Assembly: GCF_002355735.1 (NCBI RefSeq)
Contig: NZ_AP014879.1
Span: 1,798,001 to 1,862,000, forward strand
Reading direction: 5' to 3'
Length of the DNA stretch: 64,000 bases
Source: Sulfuricaulis limicola
Lineage (GTDB): Bacteria > Pseudomonadota > Gammaproteobacteria > Acidiferrobacterales > Sulfurifustaceae
Shown here: one piece after another, positions 42,413 through 50,846 of the stretch
How the letters are laid out: every line of letters starts with the position of its first letter
Position numbering within the stretch: position 1 is the first letter of the stretch
The notes under the pieces: model-generated
What the model saw: the letters and a program-made list of their open reading frames with translations, nothing else
Database searches by the model: none
Told to the model about the DNA's origin: nothing
Translations under genes and position numbers: made by a program

Positions 42413-42562
42413 TAGGCACCAAACATACACATAAGTTCGTTATCTATGGACTAACGTGCGCCGGAAGGAGCGTTAGGTCTGACGAGCGGGTATACGATCA
42501 TTCTGGTAGGTTTTTCTCAGCATTCGTCGCGCGCGACGACCGGGAAATCCGTCGCACACAAA

Positions 42563-42590
42563 AAGGGCCCGGCATATCGCACGGGCCCTT
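42563..42590. terminator. Hairpin in the gap upstream of the GH5 gene
   Basis: AAGGGCCC pairs with GGGCCCTT around a 12-nt loop, with an A-run on the left side. It could terminate leftward transcription from the small genes at 42.9-43.6 kb before the GH5 promoter. Confidence 0.5.
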
Positions 42591-42593
42591 CAG

Positions 42594-42852
42594 GATTTTA
42601 CACAGTACATCTCCGGCTCGTCGCTCCTGGGAGGAAACAACTGCCATCTTCTCAACCGCTGATCCCTATATAGGGCGCGGCTTATCCGCGGATCTGGTGC
42701 GCGACCCATGCTCCACCGCACGGGCCATTTACTTCTACTTCGCTTATGAGGCTGTCATCGGCAAACTGAAACAACACGCCGATGCCGCGGCTGGGGGTTC
42801 GAAACTGGGAGTTTCGATCGGATCGGGTGCTTTTTACGGTAATTCACTGTGA
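42594..42852 (+). pseudogene. Start-less open frame, possible gene remnant
   Basis: An open frame ends at TGA 42850-42852 and encodes a protein-like stretch (DPCSTARAIYFYFAYEAVIG, then KLKQHADAAAGG). No usable start codon or ribosome site precedes it. It fills much of the 630-bp gap between the GH5 and small-lipoprotein genes. The family is not recognised, and chance openness cannot be excluded. Confidence 0.3.
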
Positions 42853-42878
42853 GGGCAAGTTCAGAGTGAACTTGCCCT
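42852..42878. terminator. Perfect 12-bp hairpin
   Basis: AGGGCAAGTTCA and TGAACTTGCCCT pair completely around a 3-nt loop, 22 bp beyond the stop of the small lipoprotein gene. No T-run follows in either direction, so it may stabilise the RNA 3' end rather than terminate on its own. Confidence 0.5.
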
Positions 42879-42900
42879 CTAGTTTAGTGATGCCGTCAGT

Positions 42901-43089
42901 TTATTTCTTCATGGCATCCTTGGTTTTATCGACTGACTCGTCGATCTTTTCACCGGCCTTTTCCATCGGCCCCTGGGGATTGACCGCGTCCTGGATTTTC
43001 TCAACGGTGGTTTTCTTTTCACAGGCAATAAGCCCGGCCGCGAACAGCAGGCCGATGGACAACATCGACAGTTTTTTCAACGTAGACAT
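42901..43089 (-). CDS. Small lipoprotein
   Basis: The product has 62 residues from MSTLKKL; AAGGAG is 7 bp upstream, which decides against the ATG two codons earlier. The signal ends in the lipobox FAAGLIAC. The charged, helical mature part (TVEKIQDAVNPQGPMEKAGE, then KIDESVDKTKDAMKK) resembles entericidin-like or other small stress lipoproteins, but no family is certain. Confidence 0.78.
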   Translation of the reverse strand: MSTLKKLSMLSIGLLFAAGLIACEKKTTVEKIQDAVNPQGPMEKAGEKIDESVDKTKDAMKK

Positions 43090-43104
43090 GCGCATACTCC
43101 TTTT

Positions 43105-43260
43105 CTAGTGCAGATTAAAGTTCCCGGCGCCAAATAGCCCGAGCAGCCCGATAATAATCAGATAAATGGCGACGATATAGTTCAGCAGGCGCGGCGCGGC
43201 CAGAATGAGTATGCCCGCGACAAGTGAAATCAACGGGGCAATGCTTAAAGTCATGTTCAT
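43105..43260 (-). CDS. DUF3096 small membrane protein
   Basis: The product has 51 residues, with GGAGG upstream of the ATG. Two hydrophobic helices (ISLVAGILILAAPRLLNYIV and AIYLIIIGLLGLFG) carry the family pattern PRLLNYIVAIYLIIIGLLGL. The gene lies 15 bp upstream of the small lipoprotein gene on the same strand, so it is likely co-transcribed. The role is unknown; it is common in stress-gene clusters. Confidence 0.85.
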   Translation of the reverse strand: MNMTLSIAPLISLVAGILILAAPRLLNYIVAIYLIIIGLLGLFGAGNFNLH

Positions 43261-43382
43261 GCCGGCCTCCGGTCAGACTTGTTAACGATGCGATGAATAA
43301 CGGCGTGTTTGCCGTGCAAATCACATGGAACGCCCGCCCCGTGCCGCCGCAGAGATAAATACGCCTAGTCTCCTGCCGGTTC

Positions 43383-43398
43383 TGTGCGCTATCGCACG
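43383..43398. promoter_or_regulatory. Palindromic operator, TGTRCG-N4-CGYACA type
   Basis: TGTGCGCTATCGCACG has an intact core, 123 bp upstream of the DUF3096/lipoprotein pair. The rest of the 43261-43568 gap shows nothing recognisable. Confidence 0.68.
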
Positions 43399-43568
43399 CA
43401 GGGCAGCTCTTTAGCGAATTTGTCCGAGATAACCTGCTTGGAGTCCGAATAATCCAGCGACGACGCAGCCACGGTTGAACGCGGATAGATGACGAATTAA
43501 GCCAAGATCAGTTGCATGGATCGTGGGCTTGTCTGTGCCCACGGAATCAAACTGCATTGATAAACGGC

Positions 43569-43643
43569 TTAACGAAACCCGAAATACCCGAGAACGAAAA
43601 GCACAATGACAACGAGCCCTACCATATAAACGATGGAGTTCAT
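43569..43643 (-). CDS. 24-residue single-helix membrane peptide
   Basis: The complete product is a single hydrophobic helix, MNSIVYMVGLVVIVLFVLGY followed by FGFR. AGAGGAA is placed correctly before the ATG. Very similar peptides occur next to csbD-like genes in many proteobacteria, and here it starts 27 bp after the CsbD stop. It is probably a membrane stress peptide of unknown action. Confidence 0.7.
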   Translation of the reverse strand: MNSIVYMVGLVVIVLFVLGYFGFR

Positions 43644-43670
43644 GTTATTCCTCTACTGTCATGATGAATT

Positions 43671-43919
43671 TTAAGAATCTGCGTCATGATTGCTCTGGCG
43701 GCCATTCCTGGAATCGCCATAGCCCCGGATATCATCCTCGAGATCGTTGTAGCCCTGGATGTCATCCTTGAAATCGCCATAACCGGCCTGGATCCGGCCT
43801 CCGATTTTTTGAGCTTGCCCCTTCTTCTCCAGTAACTTGTCACGGGTGAGCTCGCCGCTGATTTCCTTGATCCTGCCTTTTGCCTGCTTGATTCGACCCT
43901 TGAATTGATCCCTGTTCAC
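43671..43919 (-). CDS. CsbD-family stress protein
   Basis: The product has 82 residues from a GTG with AGGAGG 6 bp upstream. NRDQFKGRIKQAKGRIKEIS followed by GELTRDKLLEKKGQAQKIGG is the CsbD signature. The C-terminus has an unusual acidic/aromatic repeat (GYGDFKDDIQGYNDLEDDIR). CsbD proteins are strongly induced in general stress in Bacillus and many proteobacteria, with unknown mechanism. Confidence 0.88.
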   Translation of the reverse strand: MNRDQFKGRIKQAKGRIKEISGELTRDKLLEKKGQAQKIGGRIQAGYGDFKDDIQGYNDLEDDIRGYGDSRNGRQSNHDADS

Positions 43920-44175
43920 GATTGCCTCCTGACGAAGAATTTCGAGAGATTTTCGTACCGTCATCCCCGGTGATCCGGCTTCACTGACAATTAACAGTGT
44001 GTTCGCAGAAACGCGCCAAATCGGTGCGGTAGCCCACATGCCCGGGAATGCCCGGATCCCGCGCCTGAAGCAGTTCATCGCAGGGTGTAGCCACCGGCGG
44101 TCAAAATAACCATGGATCCCTGATATAGAATGGCGCAAGGATTACGGCGCCCCGGACCCGGTTTATAGCAAGCCA

Positions 44176-45621
44176 ATGCCCTATCACGATTTTCACCCAT
44201 CGTTGCTACCCTGCTTCTCCGCCCTGTTTCGTCCTGACGCGACAGTCAGGCGCATCGCCATTGCCTGCTGTCTGCTGAGTATTGCCGGATGCGCGACCCT
44301 CCCCGACGCCGAACGCGAACTGGAAAAACCGCATGCACAGGCGGTGGAGTTCGATAGCGCGAGCGGGCCTGTCTCGGCAGGCAGGAGCGCCGCCATCCTC
44401 GAAGAGCTCAAGAGCAAATCCGGCAACATCGACATACTGCAGAAACACCTGGCCCTGGAGCAGGCAATTAACGCCGACAGCCCGCTGGTACTGGGCAACA
44501 GGCTGGTCCTGTTGCAGGACGGACCGGCGACCTACCGGGCCATGTTCGCGGCTATCCGTCAGGCCAAGGATCACATCAATCTGGAAACATACATCTTCGA
44601 AGACGACGAGATCGGCCGGCAGTTCGCGCATCTGCTGCTGGAAAAACAGGCGGCCGGCGTCCAGGTCAACCTGATTTACGACAGCGTCGGTTGCCTGCAT
44701 ACGCCCAGGGATTTTTTTGAGCGCCTCAAAACCGGCGGCATACAGGTGCTGGAATTCAATCCGGTCAATCCATTGGTCGGGAATAAAAAGAAATGGCTGC
44801 TCAATAATCGCGACCATCGAAAGCTGCTGGTGATCGACGGCCGCATTGCTTTCATCGGCGGCATCAATATCAGCGAATCGTACTCCAGCAGTCCATCCGC
44901 CAAGTCAGCCGGAAAAAAAACAACGAGCGTCATGGGCTGGCGCGACACCCACCTCCAGATCGAGGGGCCGGTGGCGGCGGAGTTCCAGAAGCTGTTCATG
45001 GACACCTGGGCCAAACAAAAGGGCGAGCCGCTGGCCCGGAAAAACTACTTCCCCAAACTCGTCAAACAGGGTGACGAGATCGTGCGTGCCATCGGCAGCG
45101 CTTCCGCCGATCCCCACAGCCTGATTTATCTCACGCTGCTGTCGGCGATCGGCAATGCCGAACAGCGCATATACCTCACGAATGCCTACTTCGTTCCCGA
45201 TCCGCAATTGGTCAAGTCCCTGACCGACGCGGCGCGACGCGGTGTCGACGTCAAACTGGTCTTGCCGAGTCACACCGATTCCTGGACGGTGTTCCATGCC
45301 GGGCGCTCGCATTACACCAGATTGTTACGCGCCGGCGTCAAGATCTACGAGCGGCGCGGCGCGGTCATGCATTCCAAGACCGCCTCCATCGACGGCGTCT
45401 GGTCAACCGTTGGGTCAACCAATCTGGATTGGCGCAGTTTTCTGCACAACGATGAAATTAACGCGACGATACTGGGGCGCGACTTTGCCCGGCAAATGGA
45501 CGCCATGTTTGCCGCAGATCTGGCAGAATCCGATGCCATCGACCTCGATCACTGGAAACACCGCTCGCTGATGCTGCGATTGAAAGAATGGCTGGCGCGA
45601 ATCGCGGAATACTGGCTGTAG
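44176..45621 (+). CDS. Phospholipase D-type lipoprotein (cardiolipin synthase-like)
   Basis: The product has 481 residues. An N-terminal signal ends in a lipobox-like CLLSIAGC near residue 38. Two PLD catalytic motifs are intact: DHRKLLVIDGRIAFIGGINI (about 214-233) and MHSKTASIDGVWSTVGSTNL (about 398-417). Enzymes of this family join two phosphatidylglycerols into cardiolipin or cut phosphodiesters. The lipoprotein signal would place it in the periplasm facing a membrane, unlike typical ClsA. The gene is monocistronic. Confidence 0.9.
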   Translation: MPYHDFHPSLLPCFSALFRPDATVRRIAIACCLLSIAGCATLPDAERELEKPHAQAVEFDSASGPVSAGRSAAILEELKSKSGNIDILQKHLALEQAINADSPLVLGNRLVLLQDGPATYRAMFAAIRQAKDHINLETYIFEDDEIGRQFAHLLLEKQAAGVQVNLIYDSVGCLHTPRDFFERLKTGGIQVLEFNPVNPLVGNKKKWLLNNRDHRKLLVIDGRIAFIGGINISESYSSSPSAKSAGKKTTSVMGWRDTHLQIEGPVAAEFQKLFMDTWAKQKGEPLARKNYFPKLVKQGDEIVRAIGSASADPHSLIYLTLLSAIGNAEQRIYLTNAYFVPDPQLVKSLTDAARRGVDVKLVLPSHTDSWTVFHAGRSHYTRLLRAGVKIYERRGAVMHSKTASIDGVWSTVGSTNLDWRSFLHNDEINATILGRDFARQMDAMFAADLAESDAIDLDHWKHRSLMLRLKEWLARIAEYWL

Positions 45622-45748
45622 CCGGGTCCGGCGGGCGAGGTTCAGGCCCGGCCTGCCTCTCGCGTGTTTTGGCTTAGATACGTTTCCATTCATCTTCGAT
45701 ACGATTCCAGTCATTTGATATCGTATCAAACGACGCGCTCAACCTGCA

Positions 45749-46468
45749 TTACGCCGCGATCAGATGGGGGAGCATGTGGTCGAATTCATTTTTAACTACG
45801 GCATAGCACTCGCAACTGCGGTCCTCGAGCCGCGGCCGGTCAAGCACGGTGATATGGCCGCGGGCATAATGAATCAGGCCGGCGCTGCGCAATTTTCCGG
45901 CCGCATCCGTGACACCTTCGCGGCGCACGCCAAGCTTGTTGGCGATCGATTCATGGGTCACGGCCAATTCATTGGTGGGTGAACGATCAAGATTCAGCAA
46001 CAACCAGCGACAGAGTTGCTGATCCACCGAATGATGGCGGTTGCATACCACGGTTTGCGCCATATGCGTGATCAGCGCCTGGGTGTAACGCAACAATACA
46101 TGACGCACCGAATCCGAACGATCGAATTTTTGCCTCAATAATTGCTTGTTCAGGCGATAGGCGTAACCGGCGTTCTGCACAACGGCGTGGCCAAGTGCAG
46201 TTTCCGCCCCCATGAAGGTGGAAACACCGATCATTCCCTCACTACCCACCACGGCGATTTCGGCACACGCGCCTTCCTCCGTGACATGCAGCAAGGAGAT
46301 AACAGAAGTGATGGGAAAGTAGACGTAATTAAACACCGCTCCGGATTCACAAAGGACTTTTCCCTGGGGCAGGTGGATTAATTCCAGTTGCATCGACAGA
46401 AGCTTGTAGTCGGACGCCGGTAAAGCGGCGAGAAGATGGTTTTGTCGCTGGTTATACGAATCGGTCAT
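45749..46468 (-). CDS. Crp/Fnr-family transcriptional regulator
   Basis: The product has 239 residues with AAAGGAG upstream. A sensor barrel (about 22-140, with LPQGKVLCESGAVFNYVYFPITSVISLL) and a helix-turn-helix (about 165-215, THESIANKLGVRREGVTDAAGKLRSAG) match the regulator at 25.2 kb in architecture and in the recognition frame GVRRxGVTxAAGxL. The gene follows the diguanylate cyclase by 41 bp on the same strand. No operator box lies directly upstream, so it is probably read from the cyclase promoter. Confidence 0.92.
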   Translation of the reverse strand: MTDSYNQRQNHLLAALPASDYKLLSMQLELIHLPQGKVLCESGAVFNYVYFPITSVISLLHVTEEGACAEIAVVGSEGMIGVSTFMGAETALGHAVVQNAGYAYRLNKQLLRQKFDRSDSVRHVLLRYTQALITHMAQTVVCNRHHSVDQQLCRWLLLNLDRSPTNELAVTHESIANKLGVRREGVTDAAGKLRSAGLIHYARGHITVLDRPRLEDRSCECYAVVKNEFDHMLPHLIAA

Positions 46469-46509
46469 GGCTGGGCTCCTTTAAAATAAAATGTTCTAAT
46501 CGAGCTAGC

Positions 46510-47697
46510 TCACGGCATATTCCCCGGTATGGGTTGGTTGCCGTCGTTGAATTCGCGTTCACCCGCGAAACTGTCTCGGTCCGGATCCATCCGGGACAGC
46601 GGTGCGGCGACATGAAAATCCTCGCACGCTTTTCCCCCTCCGCGCGATTGACAATCGTGACATGGGCTCGACTCTGATGACGGCGTCATGGCGCCAAGCG
46701 CCGATGCCAGTTGGCAATTACCCCGCCCCTGCTTTTTAGCTTGATACATGGCCGTGTCAGCGGCTTGCATCAAGGTCTCCATATCCTGACCATCGGCGGG
46801 ATAAATGCCGATGCCAATGCTGGCGCTGATGTTCAATTCGTGGCTGCCCACGAGAAAGGGTTCACGCAGGGTCTCGAGGATTTTTCCGGCAATCAAGGTG
46901 GCATCGCTGCTGTCCGTCAGGGCCGTGAGACCGACAACGAATTCATCGCCTCCCAGACGGGCGATGACGTCGCCCTCGCGCAGGCAACGCCGCAGACGGC
47001 TGGCCGTGACCTGGAGCAGACGGTCTCCAATTTGATGTCCCAGTGAATCGTTGATCTGTTTGAATCGATCCAGGTCGATAAACAGCAGTGCCACCTGAAA
47101 GTCGTGGCGGCGCGCCTGGGCGAAGGCCTGGCAAACGCGCTCGCGAAATAAAAAGCGATTGGGCAGGCCCGTAAGGACGTCGTGGAACGCCAGCTGATGC
47201 AGCCGATTTTCGATGCGCCTGCGCTCCGTGATATCGCGCGCAATCGTCGCGGTGCCTACAATAGCGCCGGTCTTGTCTCTGATGGGCGAAAGCGACAAGG
47301 AAACACCAACCCGCTTGCCATCCTGACGGATACATTCCGTTTCGTGACATTCAATTTGTTCGCCTCTGCCGCTACGTTGGAGGAGCGACCGTATTTCATC
47401 GGTTCCATCGCGCGGAAAAAGCATGGAGACAGGGCGGCCTATCGCCGCCGCGGCGGAGTAGCCGAAAAGGCGTTTGGCGGCAGGATTCCAGGAAAGGATA
47501 ATCCCCTCTGATGATTTTCCAATAATGGCATCGCTCGAAGACCCCACGATCATGGCGAGCCACTGCTGGGCGCCCTCCGCCCACTGATGTACGCTGATAG
47601 GGTGCACCATCGCCAGGATTTTCGATTTTTCCCGAGGGCAATTCGATTCGTGATGGCGTGGCGCCAACTCGATGACATTTTCATCCGTGAACATCAT
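46510..47697 (-). CDS. PAS-GGDEF diguanylate cyclase
   Basis: The product has 395 residues; the ATG at 47697 was chosen for AGGAG 8 bp upstream. A PAS domain with PAC (about 45-165, IIGKSSEGIILSWNPAAKRL and ECIRQDGKRVGVSLSLSPI) precedes GGDEF (about 175-335). The active loop is LGGDEFVV, with DLDRFKQINDSLGHQIGD before it, so it should make cyclic-di-GMP. No RxxD inhibitory site is obvious before the GGDEF motif. It is soluble. It follows the stressosome/two-component operon on the same strand after a 190-bp gap. Confidence 0.92.
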   Translation of the reverse strand: MMFTDENVIELAPRHHESNCPREKSKILAMVHPISVHQWAEGAQQWLAMIVGSSSDAIIGKSSEGIILSWNPAAKRLFGYSAAAAIGRPVSMLFPRDGTDEIRSLLQRSGRGEQIECHETECIRQDGKRVGVSLSLSPIRDKTGAIVGTATIARDITERRRIENRLHQLAFHDVLTGLPNRFLFRERVCQAFAQARRHDFQVALLFIDLDRFKQINDSLGHQIGDRLLQVTASRLRRCLREGDVIARLGGDEFVVGLTALTDSSDATLIAGKILETLREPFLVGSHELNISASIGIGIYPADGQDMETLMQAADTAMYQAKKQGRGNCQLASALGAMTPSSESSPCHDCQSRGGGKACEDFHVAAPLSRMDPDRDSFAGEREFNDGNQPIPGNMP

Positions 47698-47887
47698 TTT
47701 ATTTTCTCCTGGACCGTTATTATTGACGTGCATAGGATGGCCTGTCGCATGACATCTAACAATCAAGACAAGACCGGAATATGAATCGGGGAAATACCGG
47801 AATCGGGGGCAGGAGGATTCCGGAATTAACTCAATATGGATGGGGTCTTCAGGGAAAATTCAGCCACGAACGAATCAAACGATAAAG

Positions 47888-48520
47888 CTACGGTTGGATA
47901 ATCCCCCGACGGATGGCATAACGCACCAGTCCGGCGGTTTCGTGAATGTCGAGCTTCTCCATGATCCGCGCGCGATGTGATTCCGCGGTTTTAACGCTGA
48001 GACCCAACAGCGAGGCGACTTTCTTGGTGGTGTTTCCTTCCGCAACGAGCTGCAAGACCTGCCGTTCTCGTCCGCTCAAGGGATCGGAAGAGTAATCGGA
48101 CTTATTAAGGTACGCCTGAACCACTACCTCGGAAATGCCGGGACTCAAGTAAACCTCTCCATGCGCCACTTGCTTGATGGCGCGCACCAGATCCTCGCGT
48201 GAGTGGCTTTTCATGACGTAGCCGCGAACTCCGGCGCGCAGCGCCTCCAGGACATAATGGTCCTCGGTATGCATGGTCAACAACATGGGCCTGGTCCGGG
48301 TGTGCATTTTGAGGATCTCACGCGCCGCGTCGAGGCCATTTAACAACGGCATGGCGAGATCCAGAACTGCCACGTCCGGTTTGTGCTCGCGCACCATTTT
48401 CACCGCTTGCCGCCCATCGGCTGCCTCGCACACGACATCAATAGCTTCTTTATCGAGCAGAGCCTTGAGTCCTTGCCGCACGATCGCGTGATCGTCGGCG
48501 AGTAAGACGCTAATCGCCAT
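47888..48520 (-). CDS. LuxR/NarL-type response regulator
   Basis: The product has 210 residues. The receiver domain (about 4-118) has the acidic pair in LLADDHAIVRQGL, the phospho-acceptor Asp in VAVLDLAMPLLNG (about 54) and Lys in GYVMKSHS. The LuxR-type DNA-binding domain (about 145-208) has LSGRERQVLQLVAEGNTTKK and SVKTAESHRARIMEKLDI. It starts 3 bp after the kinase stop, so the two are a cognate pair. Confidence 0.94.
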   Translation of the reverse strand: MAISVLLADDHAIVRQGLKALLDKEAIDVVCEAADGRQAVKMVREHKPDVAVLDLAMPLLNGLDAAREILKMHTRTRPMLLTMHTEDHYVLEALRAGVRGYVMKSHSREDLVRAIKQVAHGEVYLSPGISEVVVQAYLNKSDYSSDPLSGRERQVLQLVAEGNTTKKVASLLGLSVKTAESHRARIMEKLDIHETAGLVRYAIRRGIIQP

Positions 48521-48523
48521 TGT

Positions 48524-49462
48524 TCAGCTCTCCAGTGGTATCGAGATCAACATCTCAGTTCCCCGTTGCGTCGATGAATTTATTTGCACGGTGCCGCCCA
48601 CTGCTTTAAGCCGCTCGCCGATAACGATCAACCCCAGGCCACGCTGGCTTTTCCTGGCCTGTGTCTCACGCACATTGAAACCGGTTCCATTATCCCGAAT
48701 CGCACAATGTATTGAATACGGTTCCCGCGCCACTTGCACCATGGCATGGCTGGCATGAGCATGCTTGGTCGCGTTGACCAGGGCTTCCTGAACAATACGG
48801 TAAAGCGTGATTTCAATGGAAGAGGCAAGTCGGCCGTTCGTCGAACCCTCAATGACAATCGCCAGTCCCGTGCGCTTGGTTATCCGCTCGGCCAGGAATT
48901 CCAGCGCCGGCATCAGGCCCAGGTCGTCCAGCATGGTCGGACGCAATTCATGGGATATGCGCCGAAGCTGCGCTTCGATTTGGTCCAGATGACCACGGAC
49001 TTCCCGGACGCGTTCGCCCATCGTCGCCGGCAAATCATCGGCCAGGTCCGCCAGGGCGATATGCACCACGGCCAACAGCTGGGTGGCGTCGTCATGCACC
49101 ATGTGGGCTAGGCGCTTGGTTTCCTCCTCGAGAGTTTCGTTCAGGCGGTGCAGCGCTTCATTGGCTTCGCGAAAGGTACGGTGCGTTATCTCAAACGGCG
49201 ATAGACTCTCCATCAGGAAGGCGTATGTCGCTTTGGCTTGCTTTGCCGGATTCTCCCGTGATCTGGTATTGCGCACCGCGGTCCTGGCCGCCTCATCGTG
49301 GATGGCAACCATGTCCAGCACGCCCAGCCCCTGAATCATCGCCTCACGTCCCAGCTCGTAAGCCTGTCGCAAAGCCGTTTCTCCGGTTCCATCCAGATAT
49401 TCCCGCAAAGACTGAGCATACAGCGATGCCAGTTTCTGCTCGGTTTTGCGCAGTGCGTTCAT
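48524..49462 (-). CDS. Soluble histidine kinase with an RsbU-type N-terminal domain
   Basis: The product has 312 residues with no membrane segment. The first about 80 residues (LYAQSLREYLDGTGETALRQ then AYELGREAM, GLGVLDMVAIHDEA) match the RsbU N-terminal domain, which in Bacillus binds RsbT. A coiled coil and a HisKA_3-like block follow (MVHDDATQLLAVVHIALADL, phospho-His near 122; HELRPTMLDDLGLMPAL), then a NarX-type ATPase domain (LYRIVQEALVNATKHAHA, IRDNGTGFN, GLGLIVIGERLKAVGG). It overlaps the SpoIIE-type gene as ATGA. It probably takes the place of RsbU as the stressosome output. Confidence 0.9.
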   Translation of the reverse strand: MNALRKTEQKLASLYAQSLREYLDGTGETALRQAYELGREAMIQGLGVLDMVAIHDEAARTAVRNTRSRENPAKQAKATYAFLMESLSPFEITHRTFREANEALHRLNETLEEETKRLAHMVHDDATQLLAVVHIALADLADDLPATMGERVREVRGHLDQIEAQLRRISHELRPTMLDDLGLMPALEFLAERITKRTGLAIVIEGSTNGRLASSIEITLYRIVQEALVNATKHAHASHAMVQVAREPYSIHCAIRDNGTGFNVRETQARKSQRGLGLIVIGERLKAVGGTVQINSSTQRGTEMLISIPLES

Positions 49463-50052
49463 CCCAAATAACGCCCGACCAATACCAGCGCATCGTCGGT
49501 ATGGCGCGCCGATCTGGCCATAATGTCATCGGCAAGATGCTGGGGCGATTGATTCAGATTCATGTGCTGATCAAAATCCTCACGTACTCCGTCGGTCGAA
49601 AAAATCAATGTGTCTCCGGCCTTTATCGGGAGCACGGTGGGATGAATCGGGCCCAGCCGGTGCCCCAGGATGCCCACACTCAGCAACAAGGTTCGGGGCT
49701 GAGAAAGCGCGTCACGAGACAGCAGTTTGCCCTCAACATTCCCGACCCCCGCCCACGTCAAGGCCATCTCAGGATGATTGAACGAAGCCACGCTCATCAC
49801 CACCCCGCGTGTCCCGCGCAGTTCGTCATGGCAACGTTTAATCAACGGCTCGAGCGCCTCGTGGGGGCGGCTTTTCAATATATTCCCGGCAATCTCGGCC
49901 GCCCTGGCGGCTTCCGCGCCATGCCCGATTCCATCCACCGCTGCCACCAGGACACCGTCAGAAAAGGGTACCACGACATACCGGTCACCACATTCTTCCT
50001 GGCCTGGCAGCGTCAAGGTCGCGACTCCCAAATCCAATGCAATCTGGTTCAT
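49459..50052 (-). CDS. SpoIIE/PP2C-type serine phosphatase (RsbX-like)
   Basis: The product has 197 residues; the start is the ATG that overlaps the RsbT stop as ATGA. The PP2C fold shows GDRYVVVPFSDGVLVAAVDGIGHG (metal Asp residues), GVVMSVASF, TWAGVGNVEG, GDTLIFSTDGVREDF and DDALVLVGRY. At this position it should act like RsbX, removing phosphates from RsbS and RsbR to reset the stressosome. Confidence 0.9.
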   Translation of the reverse strand: MNQIALDLGVATLTLPGQEECGDRYVVVPFSDGVLVAAVDGIGHGAEAARAAEIAGNILKSRPHEALEPLIKRCHDELRGTRGVVMSVASFNHPEMALTWAGVGNVEGKLLSRDALSQPRTLLLSVGILGHRLGPIHPTVLPIKAGDTLIFSTDGVREDFDQHMNLNQSPQHLADDIMARSARHTDDALVLVGRYLG

Positions 50053-50447
50053 CGTTTCCATTTTTTTACCGTCACGGTCGTGCCATGACCGGGGCGCGAA
50101 TCGATCTTGAATTCGTCCATCAAGCGGCGCACCCCCGGGAGGCCTATACCCAGACTGCCGGAGGTCGAAAACCCCATTTTCATCGCCTGCTCCAGATTGG
50201 AAATGCCCGGTCCTTTATCGCGAGCCACCACGACAATGCCGCAAGCTCCGCTCTTGTTCAGAGTACTTAGGGAAATTTCTCCTTCTTTTGCGTAGTGAAC
50301 AATATTACGCGCCAATTCCGAAATGGCGGTGGCGATCAGGATTGCGTCGGTATTACTGAAACCGAGCCCGGACGCGAGCGAACGCCCGCTTTGACGCGCG
50401 GCGACAATATCCATGTCCACGCGAATCACTATCCGGGTTTTATCCAT
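50049..50447 (-). CDS. rsbT: RsbT-like serine/threonine kinase (stressosome switch)
   Basis: The 132-residue GHKL ATPase-type kinase shows VAARQSGRSLASGLGFSNTD, ATAISELARNIVHYAKEGEI (N-box), VVARDKGPGISN (G1) and GSLGIGLPGVRRLMDEF. In the stressosome it phosphorylates RsbR and RsbS on stress, is released, and activates its downstream partner. Here the RsbU-type domain of the histidine kinase is the obvious partner. It overlaps rsbS by 8 bp. Confidence 0.94.
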   Translation of the reverse strand: MDKTRIVIRVDMDIVAARQSGRSLASGLGFSNTDAILIATAISELARNIVHYAKEGEISLSTLNKSGACGIVVVARDKGPGISNLEQAMKMGFSTSGSLGIGLPGVRRLMDEFKIDSRPGHGTTVTVKKWKR

Positions 50448-50820
50448 CGCGAGGAGCGCTTACTTTCCTTGTGGTGGTCTGGTCCAAATACGCTAATCCT
50501 TCCTCCAGATCCAATGCCGTCGCGACGCCTTCCAGCGTGAGTCCAAGCTGCACCATGGCAAACGCCACCTCCGGCTGGATGCCCACGATTACTGTGACCG
50601 CGCCGCGCAACTTGATCATGTGCACCAGGTCGCGCAGGGTGCGCGAGGCGAACGAATCCATGACATCCAGCACCGTCACATCGACGATGACGCCACGCGA
50701 GCGAAACGTGCTCACTTTAGCCACCAGGGCATCGCGCAACTGCATCAAATCGGCATCCGACAGGGCTGATTGGATCGAAGCGATGAGATACGCGCCTTGC
50801 TTGAGAATAGGAACTTGCAC
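50440..50820 (-). CDS. rsbS: RsbS-like STAS protein
   Basis: The product has 126 residues and is a single STAS domain. The expected RsbT target serine is present in VTVLDVMDSFASRTLRDL (about 58). It is a core scaffold component that binds RsbT until phosphorylated. It is second in the operon, 26 bp after rsbR. Confidence 0.94.
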   Translation of the reverse strand: MQVPILKQGAYLIASIQSALSDADLMQLRDALVAKVSTFRSRGVIVDVTVLDVMDSFASRTLRDLVHMIKLRGAVTVIVGIQPEVAFAMVQLGLTLEGVATALDLEEGLAYLDQTTTRKVSAPRDG

Positions 50821-50846
50821 CAGTAGGCCCTTTAGATAAACCCTTT

